A stretch of 64,000 nucleotides of DNA, taken from assembly GCA_030268105.1 (NCBI GenBank), contig BSDZ01000017.1, forward strand, positions 1,302,001 to 1,366,000, written 5' to 3'. Source of the DNA: Volvox africanus. Its lineage: Eukaryota > Chlorophyta > Chlorophyceae > Chlamydomonadales > Volvocaceae. Each line of letters starts with the position of its first letter. The first letter of the stretch is position 1. Made by a program: the position numbers and the translations under genes. The notes under the pieces are model-generated. The model was not told where the DNA came from. It saw only the letters and a list, made by a program, of their open reading frames with translations, and ran no database searches. Below, piece after piece: positions 1 through 12,899 of the stretch.

Positions 1-59
1 ACAAATACATATGCGCGCATGCGTGCTCTACAAGTGTAAGTCGTTCAAGACGTACATAC

Positions 60-3000
60 TGGATCTCCGTACAATGGCCGCCAAACTGTCCGCAGTTAGC
101 CGCTGCACGGCCCCAGATCGCATCGCCGCCGCCACCACCTCCTTCTGAGTACTCGTACCAGGGGCCAGGTGCTCCAGGGGCACGTGGTAGCCCAACCTGG
201 GGCCGGCGGAGGAAAGCCAAACACGAAGAGGAGCAAATGGAGCTGCGCGGGCACCCTAAATGTCCCAACACTGATCCACCTCAAGCCGAGCAGGGATAGA
301 AATCCATATCCATACTGGAATAAAAAATTGGTTTGGTATGCTCCAACCTAATTGAACCAAAGCAGTACACCGGTACCATGCAACAATTCGGGCCGCCTTT
401 CCTTTCCTCCCCGCCCAGGATCCAGGACCCTGCCCACCTGGCCGCCATTTCATGAAGCAGCCCGGGTGCTAGTAGCTGCAATGCGGCGCCTTGAGCTTCG
501 GCGTCTTTGGACTGCCGCCATAGTCGACAGCCGCTGTTCGCACCACCTCCACTCCGCATGGCTGACGTTGGCGCCACCTGGCCCATCACCTCCAACTTCA
601 GCGTGGAGTAGCGCCCCGACTGCTGCCGCGATGGAAAGGGGGACGGGAAGAGACATGTTCTTTGAGTTACACCGCGGCTGTCAACCATGCAAAACACAGC
701 CGCGGTCAGGACAATCGGAAAATGTTGTATGATGTACTGATTGTTCAACATGCAGACCCCACCAGTATGCACGTACCGATACATACACGTCCAGTAGTTA
801 TCCGTACTATCGTACGGATGGAACATATATGTGCCGGTACGCAATCAAGAAACATGAGAAGGCAATTGTAATTCTCACAGCATACAGAATTGCGTCCCTT
901 GTTGGTGGTTATCCGCACACCTGGATAAGCAGCGGCATGTACATGCTGTACAACTCGTCCCAACTGCCGTCCACTATCCGGGCCACCTTGTTCGGGTCTT
1001 CCGCTCCAATCGCCAAGCGAATATCCCCCCGATAGCTGAGACCCACCAGGGTGCGCAGCAGCTCCTGCAATACACCGTACATCGTACATCGTACACACAA
1101 CATGCTTAGACCGCGTCCTGTCCCGGGGCAAGTGCCGAGAAAGACAAAAAGCTAACGAACTCTTAGTGATCCCTCTCCCTCTCCCTCGAGGCCACATCAT
1201 GCTATTATCGCCAGTGGAATGGTGGATACACTTACGAACTCAAAGCAGCCAGTAACGAACCAAAATGAAAGGACCGAAAATGGGTGGCCGGGATCCCAAT
1301 GGTGTGAGCCCCAGCAACCCCACACATTGGAAGGGAGCCAGGCTTTTGGGCAGGAGGTGGGGTTTGGCGATTGTTGTGCCAAAGTCTGGAAGTTTACCCC
1401 CCTCCCCCACTCGCCCTAGGGTTTCACAAGCCGTGCCCCCAGCCCCTCACAGGTTTCCTCTTGACACGTCACGCGAAAAGCCCAACAGAGCGTCAGTTGC
1501 AGTTTGATTTTATTTTCATCCTCGCCCCTAGCGGGCCCGTCCAACCTCCCAATCTCCATGTCAGGCCTTCACAGGTGGGGTCTCACACGTGCTCCGCTGG
1601 GTTTCACGGCTTTCATCCCACTATTAAGGTTGCGGTTGTGGGGTTCTCCTTTTCCCGATGCACTCATACCCCATACATACTCATACAAGCTAATCGTCAT
1701 CACATTCCCTGACCTCCTCGGTGAAGGTGGGCGGCAGGAGCACCAGAGCGGCTGCCAGTGCGTTGTGCAGGTTAGTCTCTTGAGCTGCCGCCAGCGGCCC
1801 CGGCGGCGCCGGCAACAGCGGCGTGACGGGTTTGTGCATCCGCCCTGCAATGTAGAGGTGCTCCCAGAGAGACAGGTCCCGCTCTAAGGTAGCCGCCTCA
1901 ACGACGCCGTACTTGATGGTCATCTGGCTCATGATAGAGTCGGGAACGGAGTAAAACGTAAAGGGGCGCCGTGGACGTTTCCGTGGTAGTAATTTCACCA
2001 TTTCAATGCCAATGTTCAAACACTGCCACATATGTACATATACAAAAACACACCCACGTCAGCGCGCATTCCGTTCTTCCTTTCGTGACCTTTCGTGAGT
2101 CCCTGTTGTTCGTATGTCCCATCCGGATGCATGCTTCCCTAATCCCGTGCTCCACCTCATCCCCCGAGCAAGCCGCTCTCCCTTAACAGCATCTATCTCA
2201 TCCACCGCAATCTCTATCTTTATCCCCAATGCCGCACACTCCCACCACCAACCCTTTTCCCCATGCTGCGTTTCGTGCTGCCCCTACATGAGAAGGTTTA
2301 CCATTCCCACCTCCAACACTCACTCTCCCGCACCCACACCTGCCCATTCATCTGGACCAGGGCGTTAAAGTGGACCCCCACTCCAATCGCCTCTGCAACG
2401 CTGCACACCTGTTGACAGCGCCGGAACACCGCCAAAATCAGAGGCGCCATTATCTTGGCAGGAAGTTATGCATAGACATAATTCTCAACACCGGCCCCGG
2501 AAAAACAGTAGCAACCACAACAACCGCAGCGACAACATCACAGTACCTTAGTTTGGGACTGACGACGCAAAAGATCCAGTTCGCAAACAATCATTCGGGT
2601 TTGGGGTCCTTGCCTTACGTCCAAATCGTGTAGGTTTCCCGCGCACTTACCACCTTCGGGCCCAGTCGACCGACCCACGAGTAGTGATCCGAGTTACGTG
2701 ATATATTCTGTATGTATTGGTGGAGGGACCCGGAGAGGATGAAAAGCGTGTTGGGGGAAGCCTTGAGGGAAGACACATGAGACACATGAGGAGGGAAGGG
2801 GTGCCAACGGAAGAGATTGGCATGCATGTTTGAAGTCAAAGAAGGCAAGCAAGGAGGTGAAAGTAAGAAGTTGCACTTCTTGATATAGACGCGAACGAGA
2901 TGAGTTGGGTAACGTAAGGTTTCGGAGGTAGCCTCTTGGGTAGTTGCAGCTACTCTCTTGTGGTGTGGGCTCATATCACTGTCGCTTCCCGATCGGGGAA

Positions 3001-3527
3001 CAACATATCAATATCAACCTCACCAGCTCACGGTGCTTCGTGATAGCGTTTTCCCTTTTACACCACGTCCTTGTCACGCAAACGCGCGCGAAACAAACGC
3101 CGGGGCCCCGAGTACTGCATTCTTCTTATGATATTGCGTAGCAAAGAAGGCACATCATCACCTGCTGATGCCATTCATGCGCGTCCTTCACCGTGAAAAT
3201 GAAGTCGATGACGGGAACTTGACCGCGTCGGCGGAAAGCGTCAAAGGATAGGGTGTTGCTCGATGCACTTGTTGATGTCTCACAGTTACTAAGGGTGCAA
3301 TCTTGCCGCGGGCGGACGCTCGGTTCAGTGCTCGCGTCATGACGCACACGTTCCAAATGTGAAGCAGTCGAGGTGGATTTTTCTGATCTTACATTATCAT
3401 ACAGACCTGGTTGGTAATGCGCCCCGCTGCCGTAAGCAAAGGCATATGCAACAGGTGGGAACTGCTGCAACACTGACCCCATTCGCAAAGCTGCAGGCGC
3501 GTACATAAGCGAATGGTTCGCTGCCAT
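60..3527 (-). CDS. TAM41: TAM41-type mitochondrial phosphatidate cytidylyltransferase (CDP-DAG synthase), 3' end beyond window
   Basis: Eight exons were traced on the minus strand: 3407-3527, 3162-3217, 2651-2707, 2340-2408, 1714-1923, 921-1064, 438-619 and 60-196. Intron phases agree at every join, and a GTATGT donor at 59-54 shows that the C-terminus lies off the left edge. The family (Tam41/Mmp37) makes CDP-diacylglycerol at the mitochondrial inner membrane for cardiolipin synthesis. Visible marks in order are the nucleotidyltransferase motif FAYGSGAHYQ, then VIDFIFTVKDAHEWHQ with the metal-binding Asp, SDHYSWVGRLGPK, GVGVHFNALVQMNG, IKYGVV, LYIAGRMHKPV, GLSYRGDIRLAIG with DPNKV, and IVRRSS near the C-terminus. 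The ATG at 3527 is the first in frame; an upstream exon with more targeting sequence cannot be excluded. Exon 7 is the least conserved piece, and its donor was chosen because its phase fits exon 8. Confidence 0.9.
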
Positions 3528-5627
3528 CTCTGAAAAGCGAGCATAAACTGTTGCAAACTTCAAAGCTGCAAATTGTCAAGTGTCGGCTCGTCCGCAGCTA
3601 ACCTGGCGGTTTGGTTGTTTTCCGACAGTTAACTCAAACGTCTCAACCGGTAGCGGCTTAACGTCCACTCTGCCTACGTTGTGCCTTGTACGCTGCTACG
3701 CACCTACGATCCTACATAATAGCTTCATGCTTCCTTGCAGACAGCATCAAACGCATACTTCGGAAAGGACCTACTTCCAAAGGCAATGCTGCGTCTTGTT
3801 CGCTGCCCTCTTGCCTTTAAGGGTTCTCTAGTGTAGCAATCTCGGGACACGTATGTGCCACGTAAGAAAACCTGCCACCATGGACAAACTGCGCACGAGA
3901 GATATTGCTCGTGTGGTAAATCCCTTCTAAGGCAAAATACTGCTGAGAGACCGAACAAGTGCCATTTGGGAAAAAGATAAAAAAAACGTTGAGGAGAGAG
4001 TTCAAAGTGCTTGAGATTGTTGAGAGGTAATAGATTAGCGCTTGTGGGTGCTGATGACCAGCTGATGCCGCTGAGACAACCAAGTTGAGAAGAGGGTTTG
4101 CTGTATGTCCCTTTTAGGGATCTGCATGCTAAGGACTCTGGCAGGAAAGTGTTGAATGGCCCATCTTGAAACAGGGACCAAGGACATTTATGTGTTGTAT
4201 CTCTTTTATGTCTGCCTGAGCAAAGGCCCGATCAGAAGATGACCATACACACACGGTCCATCCTGAACACTACCCTAAGATACGACAGTATGAGAGCGAG
4301 TTGGTGAGTGGTGTTGTATCATTTTTGTTGTATCATGTTCTAAGAAAGAGCTCGCGAATTAACGTCAGGATTAGACATCCTAAATCATTATCGTGATACT
4401 GCAGGTGCAACCCTGTAAGCGTAAGCAAGGAACCTGACTGGTGGAATGGCTTTTTATACATAAATTGGCCTGCATCATCGACCGACCATGACCCAAATTT
4501 TTTTTGAATGCGAGCATACATATCTGTTGGGACCCGAAAGATCGATGGTGAAGTAGCATAGCAGTTAGGACCTAGCTCAGAAGTCTTCATTATTTACCAC
4601 TTCTGCAGGCGCAAAGACAACAGCATTTTGAACTATATCTCTTATGTCTCTTATATGATTACTTGAAGGTGGTCTGGTGTTCATCTGCTGTCATCTCCAT
4701 GCGGCCACACGGTGCGGGGCTGATTTACAGGGACAGCGTGTTATCGACACTATGTGGCCGCAGATTGAGCGGATCTGTGAGATCTATCTGTACACCCGGA
4801 CGAACCCCTTCGTTTCCATGTGCCAATCTGGCCTGAGATGACAACAGAGGAACACCAGACCACCTTTAAATAACAGATATAGTCCGCAATATGTGTGTCT
4901 GTTGCTGTCATTGCGCCTGCGAAAGAGTTGAGCAATGAGGACTTCTGAAGTATGTCCTAAGTGCTCGCCTTGGACCGGCCTGTGCCTTTTCAAAAAATCC
5001 TTTGGCTACCTAGTACATGGATGCAACATGTTGGTCCGATGCAATTATATGAAACAGCCGGAGCTATGCTTCAAGCGGGTCGGGCAAAGTCAACATCCCG
5101 CAGTTCGATGAGCCGTTAAAATAAGTCATAATAAAGTTATTATCCTGTAATAATATAGGACAGAATTAAGGGGTCGTAGCTCGAAGGCCTAATTTGGACA
5201 GTTAGACCCTTTCGCGGTCGCATTGCCCCTCACCCCTGCTCGCGGTACAACGTCTTTCATCTTTCACATTCTCTTATACATGTATTGTCATTCTTAATAA
5301 ATACCCAAACAGCAAAACTAACTATTGTTGTTGATATATCACAAATGAGGTCTGGGCTAATGATGTAACGAGCTTTTGACAGCTTAGTAAGGAATGACTT
5401 TATGAGATTTTGAGCCTCCGGATGTTTGAGATATATAATATCTTAATGCAGAACTGGACGGTATTGTAGAAACCTGACACGCTGCTCAACAGTTAGGCCA
5501 GGAGTTTCGGAGTTGAGTTCCTCTAGCCGCAGCGTATCCTTCATAAATTTCGATTAGCGTTACAAATGCTGCAATTTTTCCATATTGTGGTGCTGCACAT
5601 CAGTTTGACCCTGGCGGCGGCATGGTT
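3528..5627. other. Stretch without a recognised gene
   Basis: This is the 5' flank of the TAM41 gene. Only short open frames without recognisable motifs or matched splice sites are visible on either strand. No repeat shared with the rest of the window was noticed. Confidence 0.5.
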
Positions 5628-5636
5628 GAGGGCGCC

Positions 5637-7417
5637 ACTCTGGGAAAAGCCATCCTCCATATTTTTCGTTGGATCCATCAAGTCCATATGGACTTCCATA
5701 AAACCATATGGACTTCCATAAAACCCATATGGAAGGCAATAATATCCACATACAGCCATGAAAAACGTTTTTAAGTAGATATGTCCTGCCATGACAGCTT
5801 GTGGAAAATTGTTTTTCTGTGACTTGGGGTCGTTAGGGTTCTGGTAACCTGACACCTTCCATAATACATTGTCCCAATTCCATAAAATACACTTCCTAGT
5901 GCAGTGCTTATAGCTTATAACCATGAACAAATTTGAGCATACCACTCTGGTAGCATGCAGTTTGTTTTAGAGGCCATATGCACCTCGTGGTGACCACTTT
6001 AATATGATGTGATGTGGTACGACAATACCGTCAACCCGTCATTCTACCAACTCATCTTTGTTCTTTCTTTACAACTTCTTTTCCATCTACTGCTTTCTGA
6101 CTTCTACCACTTGTAACGATTCAATCTATCACGTCAATTATCCCGCCAAATCATGTTCTTCTATTACGCACGCTTTCTATAGCTCCTTGTACCTTGTAAC
6201 CAACCAACGTTTTGCCATCAGTTGTGCCAATCTAAGAGGTTATGAGCCCTGCGGCGTTCAGAGCTGGTCTGTGCCGCCGGAAGTGCGCCGTGAACCAATG
6301 ATGGCAACTTTGGGCAGCCGGCAACAATCATGGCTGATGCTCAAGACTTGCTTATAAGGATCCGAACCCAAGGTCGTATAGAGGTAATATGCGACATGGA
6401 GGACATCAACTTTTGTTTGGAGTTTGTGATGGCGATGGCGACGGCTTTGGGCGAACGCGCCAGAACTGTGGTTAATAATCGAGGTTGGGCCAAACAGTTC
6501 AGATATCATAACGATCTTTTCTAAGGAGATGGACTGGCTATAATTTCGAGGTCGCCGCCCAAGGCAATCTGCCGGCAAATGCGCATGTTAGCCGCGCGTA
6601 TTCAAAGAAGACGACGCTAAGGAGGAGCTCAGCAATCAAGCCTTGGTTGCTTTTTGTGGGCTTAATCGGAAGCACGGAGGAAATTTTCTGGTTATTTATG
6701 AGTTACAGCGACACCGACACCAAGATGGAACGGGCTGGCGATAACTTCGCGAGGAATCCGAGTTTCTATAGCATTTTCATGTTAAAGGCCTTCCGAATTT
6801 GGTTTCCATATGCTGGACAACCTATGGCGCGACGATTTGCACATTTGTTGGTCAAGACGATCAGGGAAAGTGGTGGCCGAGCGCGTGGTAGGGGGAGGCG
6901 GCAAGTGGGGACTGAGGGGGAGGCGGCAAGTGGGGACACCTCTGCAAGTAGCGGCGATATGGCACCATCATCGGGGGTCTCAAGTGGCACGGGAAGCAGT
7001 GGGGGCAATGCACATCAACCGGTACTGAGGTCCTCACGCCGGGGTACCAGAGGGGCGTTGCTTCCCGTGACAGCACGTTTTAGGTATGTAGATAGGTGGC
7101 CAGAGATACCCTATCTACATATCATGCATATAATTGGTTGGCCGAATAATAATAGGACATGAAGCTAATGACAGTACGTGATGCTGAATAATCGCCGTAT
7201 TTTGCATGCAAAATGGACGCTTCCTTTTGTGCCCTCCATGCCAGCCATTGTAACTTTCCATAAAATGCCGTTTCCATTCCATAAAATGCCTTCCATAAAA
7301 TACCTTCCATAACCTTGTGGCAGGATTATGGATTCCATATCAAAATAATATGGAGGCCACTTTATGGAAAAGGACGCTGGATTTTATGGAAGCCGGACCC
7401 CCCCGTTTTCCCAGAGT
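5637..7417. mobile_element. Candidate 1.8-kb TIR element with subterminal repeats
   Basis: A perfect 12-bp inverted repeat (ACTCTGGGAAAA at 5637-5648, its complement at 7406-7417) bounds the segment. Both ends carry clusters of the motif TTCCATAAAA just inside (about 5690-5735 and 7255-7370), which is typical of subterminal repeats in DNA transposons. Two open frames lie inside (6330-6524 and 6647-7162, plus). The second has a Gly/Ser/Arg-rich middle. I recognise no transposase in either. No clean target-site duplication was found, so the ends are tentative. A 12-bp match alone could occur by chance; the paired subterminal clusters are what make it suggestive. Confidence 0.4.
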
Positions 7418-7762
7418 GCGCGCTTGCCATGATTCGGGCTGCTCTCCACAGGAGGGTAGGAAGTAGGCGGGGTTAGCTAGGTTGTGGAAGGACCCTGTCG
7501 AAAAACTTGTAGTAGGCGGGATGAATGTAAATTGTCCCAGGCGGAGCCACTTGGAGTATCGGGGTAGGACGCTTTCCTAGCATTTTCCGACTCCCTACCC
7601 CCTCGCGTATATGAATTGTGCTGGCGGGAAATTTAGATTGCGCAAATTGCGGCACCTGCGGTCTCTAGTTTGCGCTTATGAAGCATTCACGGCACCTGGA
7701 CTGCGCAATGCAATTCACAATGTGGGCCCACTTCCCCCATTCTGGTTGCGATGCTACAAGGT
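7418..7762. other. Spacer, nothing recognised
   Basis: This short spacer lies between the candidate TIR element and the start of the duplicated helicase block. No gene or shared repeat is seen. Confidence 0.5.
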
Positions 7763-9778
7763 TGTATTGGATTGCAAGCATGTGAGAGCTTGTAGTGGCC
7801 AAACAACCAAGCGGACTGCGACGTCCGAAGACTCCAGGGGTGGTCCTTGTTGCCATATGCTGTCGGTGTGGGGTTTGTCCACATGTCCACATGCTTCAAG
7901 GATTTATTAGATGTATATTAATGGGACTTCCTTGATGGATGTATCCATACCATACCGGATTCCGGACGGGTTCATCTGTTGACCTCCGTCTTCGGAATGG
8001 ATCATCCTGGTTTGCCCGATTTGTGTCAAGCAAAAACCCGTTGCATTTGTACACCTGTGATGATATCTTTTCCAACCAGGCTCAACTCAAATTACAGAAG
8101 AATTTTCAACGTCAGATCAAGATTGAGATTCAAAGGAGTATCATTGCTACTTCCGTTCGATGGGTAACTACATTAGTAGTGCAGCATCTGCCAATATCAT
8201 CTGCGCGACACAATCCATCCTTTCATGTTCCGTGCCTAGTTTTTATCAACATACAGAACATGCCTTATTACCGGGAATCATAGATAGTGATAACACGGTA
8301 AAAGGCAACAGGTGACATAGCTTCTTTACCTAGATCGCCCACGGTTCCTGGGTTCACGGGCCACGGGTTCACGCCTCTCATCTCGGCACCAGTGGGGAAG
8401 TGATGCCACATATCTTCGCAACGCCTCTCAACCCCTCGGAGGGATTTTTGCTCATCAGCGTTCCTTAAGCGCCAACTACACTTCCCTATTCGGGTAGGGA
8501 ATGTAGCGGCATACCCTTCTGGTTGCGATCAATGATTTCCCTCGCCAGGGGGACCCCCTTACCCGTCGATGATATGAAGCATGTAAATGAAGTGCACCTG
8601 GCCTCCGGCAAGTTGGATGAAATCCGCAGGTATCGCTCCGTAGCTCTAACACGCCCCACAACCCGCCATGGGCTGAAATAACGACGTCCGTTGCGCATTT
8701 CGAGCCAACCTACAACTCCTAGAAGCAACCTAGTAGCTTACAAAAATGATAAGTACAAAACTTTCCCCTTTAAGAATTGGATTTGTAGTAGATTTTTACA
8801 GTCTACCTTTCTATCAATTCAAAATTTCTATCAATTCACATGTTGTTGCTACAATGCATATTGAAATAATTGCTAGCTCATTAAGAAGTAATAAGAAATG
8901 CCCTGAGAATCAAAGAGGCTATTCAACACGCGGGTCTTTTCTTCGCAGACCCTTTTGGCTTTACTCCACCGCTCACGAATCCCTAGCCACCCACCTGTAC
9001 TTGCGCTGTTGGGGATCAGCACGGGCAAGGAAGTTCTCCACTTCACGGCACGCGTCGATCTTGTTGCAGAACACAATGGTGCGTAGGGCGCGGTGTCGGT
9101 CCAAAAGCCCCTTCAGAGCCTGTCCGTCCGAAGCCAGGGGATTGCGAGCACGGTTGCTGATATGGCTGCTCCTGCCGTTCAATGCCGTACTCACACATGG
9201 TCGTACACACGAACACTTTGGGACCGACGAGGTGCGAAGGTGTGAAGGGCAAGAAACTGTTTAGTTCGTCCATTGAGTTGCAGTACCGCGGGAGGGGCCT
9301 CTTGCGCCAACCACCCTGGTATTCTGAATATCTGTTCCCTTCTTCATTCGGCAACCACAGCCATATAATCACTTATCTCATCCCCAATCTCACCTCCACC
9401 CCACTCCACCCGGATAGGGCCCACCTCCACCCCACTCCACCCGGATAGGGCCCACCTCCACCCCACTCCAGGTACCCTACTTCATCCTCCTTTCCTCATA
9501 CGCTTGTCTCACGCACATAACGGCTAATCAGCTTCAGCTTCAGCTAGTCATCTCGTCGCCTTCCAGTCCGCCGCTACCGGGCTCTCGCGGGCCCGCTATT
9601 CCTCTATCCGGGGGCTTCCCCACCCAGGGGCGCCCCCTTCGGCACGTCCACCCACCCATTAGTACATCCACCTCGTCCATCACCAGCATGCGGCAGTCTG
9701 TCAGCTCCAGGGAGCTCCTCTCCAGGTGCTGTTGCAGCCTCCCTGGAGTGGCCACCAAGAGGTCTACGCCTTCCGACA
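7763..9778 (-). pseudogene. Partial, decayed duplicate of the RH50-type helicase gene
   Basis: This block is near-identical to parts of the intact gene at 28295-32570 and keeps intron sequence, so it is a genomic duplicate rather than a retrocopy. It retains the 3' flank (7763-8485), the last 21 codons (8486-8549), the motif IV exon (8995-9119) and the motif II exon (9656-9778). It lacks the motif V/VI, motif III and all upstream exons. The source interval 29091 to about 30905, which contains the motif V exon and a Ty3 integrase remnant, is absent. The Walker B motif reads DEVD instead of DEAD through one GCG-to-GTG change. It cannot encode a helicase. Confidence 0.9.
9391..9475. repeat. 30-bp minisatellite, about three copies
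   Basis: A unit of roughly 30 bp containing CACCTCCACCCCACTCCACC and GGATAGGGCC is repeated about three times. The same intronic position in the intact helicase gene (about 31620-31690) has about two copies, so copy number changed after the duplication. Confidence 0.85.
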
Positions 9779-9786
9779 CACCCCTG

Positions 9787-10100
9787 GTCATGACTAAGAC
9801 CAGTTGGTTAACAGTGCCTCCTGCACGGCCTTTCGCATTGCCAATCACTTCATCAGAGTCCAAGAGGACGATGCTGTCCCTCACAAGACCCTAATAAGCA
9901 CCACCGGAGGCATGGCCATAAGGAACCGGCAGACCCTCGACGTGGCTGCTGTAGCTGATGGCAACACCTGTGATGGAGGTCCCCTCTGGGTTGCCGTCAA
10001 AGGCAGAGTTGCAGATGCCAAAGTAAGTCGACCAGGTGTCTTTGATTCGCACAACTCCATGCAGCAGAGTGCAGGGAGCAGTAGATAGCATAAATACCAC
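9787..10100 (-). pseudogene. Jacalin-like lectin domain remnant
   Basis: On the minus strand one frame encodes a beta-rich stretch with TYFGICNSAF, ITGVAISYSS and GLPVPYGH. After a single in-frame TAG (9891-9893) the same frame continues with DEVIGNAKGRAGGTVNQLVL. The order fits the jacalin-related fold: a variable-strand region, then a D/E-x-I strand and a G-x-x-G-x-x-V-x-x-L strand near the C-terminus. The frame then runs straight into the truncated helicase exon at 9778, so the fragment is joined to unrelated sequence. Either the TAG disables it or an intron boundary was missed. I am fairly sure it is coding-derived and less sure of the family. Confidence 0.45.
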
Positions 10101-10639
10101 AGATCATCAATAACAATACCCACACGCACGTAAGGCAAGGTTTGCAGGACTGTAGTAGACATACAAACGTACGGCACAAGCAAAACAAAATGTACCATAA
10201 GCACAGGCAGGTCTTTTCGGCATTGAACTAAGGGAACCGGACCTAGTAACCTAGTGACCTAGTAATTGTCAGATTTATTTGGAACCCAAGGTCCCCAGTA
10301 TTGTTTTGGCACACTGTAGCTGTCTGGGACGACTCTATGACGTGGTTCTGTAAACCCTAGGGTTGTAGGGTTTGGTGACACGAGCATTGCTGGTAGCTCG
10401 GAATATCGATATTCCATCTGAAAACAATCTTTTAATTGATAAATATAAGTCGACCTTATATTAAGACTCGTATAACTATCGCGAGGAGAGTCTGATCCGG
10501 GATCTTGATCAAGCAATACTCAATCAGTAGTCCTGACGACCACCATACAAAACACGTTTTGCATTTATAAACAATACAACACATTACTTAACCCATGCAT
10601 ATGACTAATGAAGCCAGTTACTTTTGAGCTTGGAAATTC

Positions 10640-10800
10640 TGCATTCATTGGTACTAACCATCGCCAACCCCGGCCATGGGGGGTTGTGTTCCCATGTCAC
10701 ATGTGCCAGCCTCACATCCGTCACAGCACTCACGGGTTTCTTAGGCGTCAAGTCCTGATCAGCTATTCAATTATTCTTCAACTTTCCAAAGGGAACAAGG
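10640..10800 (+). repeat. Dispersed repeat family A, copy 1
   Basis: About 160 bp, including CATCGCCAACCCCGGCCATG and GTCAAGTCCTGATCAGCTAT, recurs at about 21935-22095 and, more diverged, at about 20800-20920. No coding capacity was recognised; it may be the end of a retroelement. Confidence 0.75.
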
Positions 10801-11986
10801 GCACTTGTCAGGGCTCTGTACAAGGAAACATCCTGTTGTATATGGTACCCACGAAGGGTGGTATCAAAAGATACCGGTTGTGGTGCCAGAGCCCGATTAA
10901 GTAGAATCGCCGACCAGGTCGTACTTGAGAGACCATAAAGCCTCGAACCGGGCGTGACCTTCAGAAGTCACCACTACAACCGGAGGATCAGTGAACCAGG
11001 AACCAGGTGTTCCACCATTTACCATTCAGGCGGTAAATGGCCCAGTCCATACAGGTCGTGGACTAACCGACAGGTTCGGATGATTCGGGAAAATGGTTAA
11101 TAACGTCGATGGTGCGGGATCCAGAAATCGGATAACAGATGGGAACACGTAACGGTTAAACTGATATTATTTGTAATTATTAATGATAAATGAATTATTA
11201 TTATCTCTTAATGATTTACAGCAAAGCATGAAGGATACAACACATCCTTACATGCAAAAGAAAAGGGTGCATTAAGGCATGGCTCTAAAATTCCCAGAAG
11301 CAGCAAAGGTATAATAAAACATACTCTCAACACAGGGATGAGACTGTAGAATGAATGTATTTATCTTGCACTGACCTGGAATATTGGGGTTTGTTGGTTC
11401 AAGTTAGGGCCACTGAGGTCTTGTGCTTGCTAAAATTGGAACCGTTCCCGAGAAAGGTGAAGTGATACCTATTACTGAAGAAGTGACTGTAGAAATACTA
11501 GATTCTACTCCAAGAGCAATCAAACAACTATAAGTTATATGTAATAAAAAATACGAGTAGTAAATATTGCTAGGGTAGTGGCAGTATGTTATGCTATTAT
11601 CACTAACAATTAAAGTTAATATAGAATAAGTTATGAAGAAAATCGTAAAAAAAAGGAAGGCGGTGCCAAAAAACATGGTGGGTTTGGTAAGGCAATGGGT
11701 GTTCAAATAGATAAATGGATACAAAGCGCTGAAGAACAAGCTAAAGAGGCTAGGTATCGCAAAACCTGCATTCATTGGTGTGGTGCCTAGACAGCAGGCA
11801 GGCTGCCCTTTGCCTTCTACACAACTTCAAATCTCCCTCCCCAGCAGAGTGGATCGATAGCCATATCTGACGGGTTGGGTGGAAACAGGGTCGTCCTAAT
11901 GACTCGTTTTGTGCAGATTAGCAACTGTATGTGCACAATTACTTATGACAATGTACAAACAAGAAATAAAGGGTATGAACGGGTGC
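10801..11986. other. Stretch without a recognised gene
   Basis: The interval is AT-rich, especially 11160-11700. The minus-strand open frame at 11404-11775 is hydrophobic only because of its base composition, and I find no motif in it. Confidence 0.45.
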
Positions 11987-12113
11987 TACACTGTGGGCGA
12001 CTTGCCCTTAGAGCACCGGGTGCCGAATTACAGCGCAGGGGGGAACACACGGCTTAGTCTGTTCGTCCTGCCGTGCACTCCTCTCCTCGCTCAGCCAGCA
12101 AGGGGACACAGAT
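11987..12113 (+). repeat. Fragment of a putative copia LTR family
   Basis: It starts with a variant of TGTTACACTGTGGG and ends with the block CTCCTCTCCTCGCTCAGCC. Both blocks recur at 22197-22460, and the first recurs inverted at about 26350-26447 and 60281-60312. It lies immediately before copia reverse-transcriptase sequence, which suggests a long terminal repeat left by internal deletion. Confidence 0.5.
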
Positions 12114-12899
12114 CTCAGATATCGCAGCGGCACTACATCGAGGAGCTGCTGCAGCGGCTTCAACTCGCAAATGCACAGCTGCGAACGACTCCACTACCTC
12201 CTGGTTCAAGAGTCTTGCCAGCAGAAGACGGCAACAAGGAGCTCGCAGACAGCACCACTTGTCGGCGAACTAAATTATCTGGCGACGAGCACAAGACCCG
12301 ATATCGTGCAGGCAACAAGCGTTCTGACGCGCTTTATGGGCAAGCCATCTAAGGCTCACATGGGCCTGGCTTTGGGGGTGCTTCGATATCTGGCGGGTGC
12401 CAGGGAGCTCAGACTATGCTTTGGTGGGTATGGCGCCATGGTGTGCTACAGCGATTCCGACTGGGCTGGAGATCCAGCCACTCGGAGATCTACAACCGGC
12501 TACGTGTTTCTGCTAGGCGGAGCAGCTATCAGCTAGAACATCCAATTGCAGCGCACGGTGGCAGTTTCGTCCGTGGTGGCGGAGTACCAGGCCGCGGCAG
12601 CTGCAGTACGGGAGGTGCTTTGGCTTCGCAAGCTGGCGGGAGACTTGGGTTTGGGGTCAGAGGCTATAGAGATTCGGACGGATTCCCAGGGGGTGATGAG
12701 CATATGGAACAACCCGATAACGTCGGTTGGTTCTAAGCACTTCGACGTGCAGCATCACCTAGTACGGGAGCGAGTCTCTAGGAAGGAAGTTGCAGTGTCT
12801 CACTGTTTGACGGATGATATGGTGGTAGATGTACTGACTAAGGCACTTGGAGAGATTAAGTTCAGGAAGTGCATCATGGCAATGCGGTTGGCTGAGTAA
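12114..12899 (+). mobile_element. Ty1/copia retrotransposon remnant (end of RT plus RNase H)
   Basis: The frame opens with RHYIEELLQRLQLANAQ, typical of the end of copia reverse transcriptase. After a frame change comes LVGELNYLATSTRPDI, then RNase H marks: YSDSDWAGDPATRRSTTGY, AVSSVVAEYQA, IRTDSQG and the C-terminal KHFDVQHHLVRE with DVLTKAL. The usual Ile-Ser-Trp step reads Ile-Ser-stop (TAG at about 12535), and at least one frameshift separates the first part. Gag, protease and integrase are missing. It is a non-functional fragment. Confidence 0.9.
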
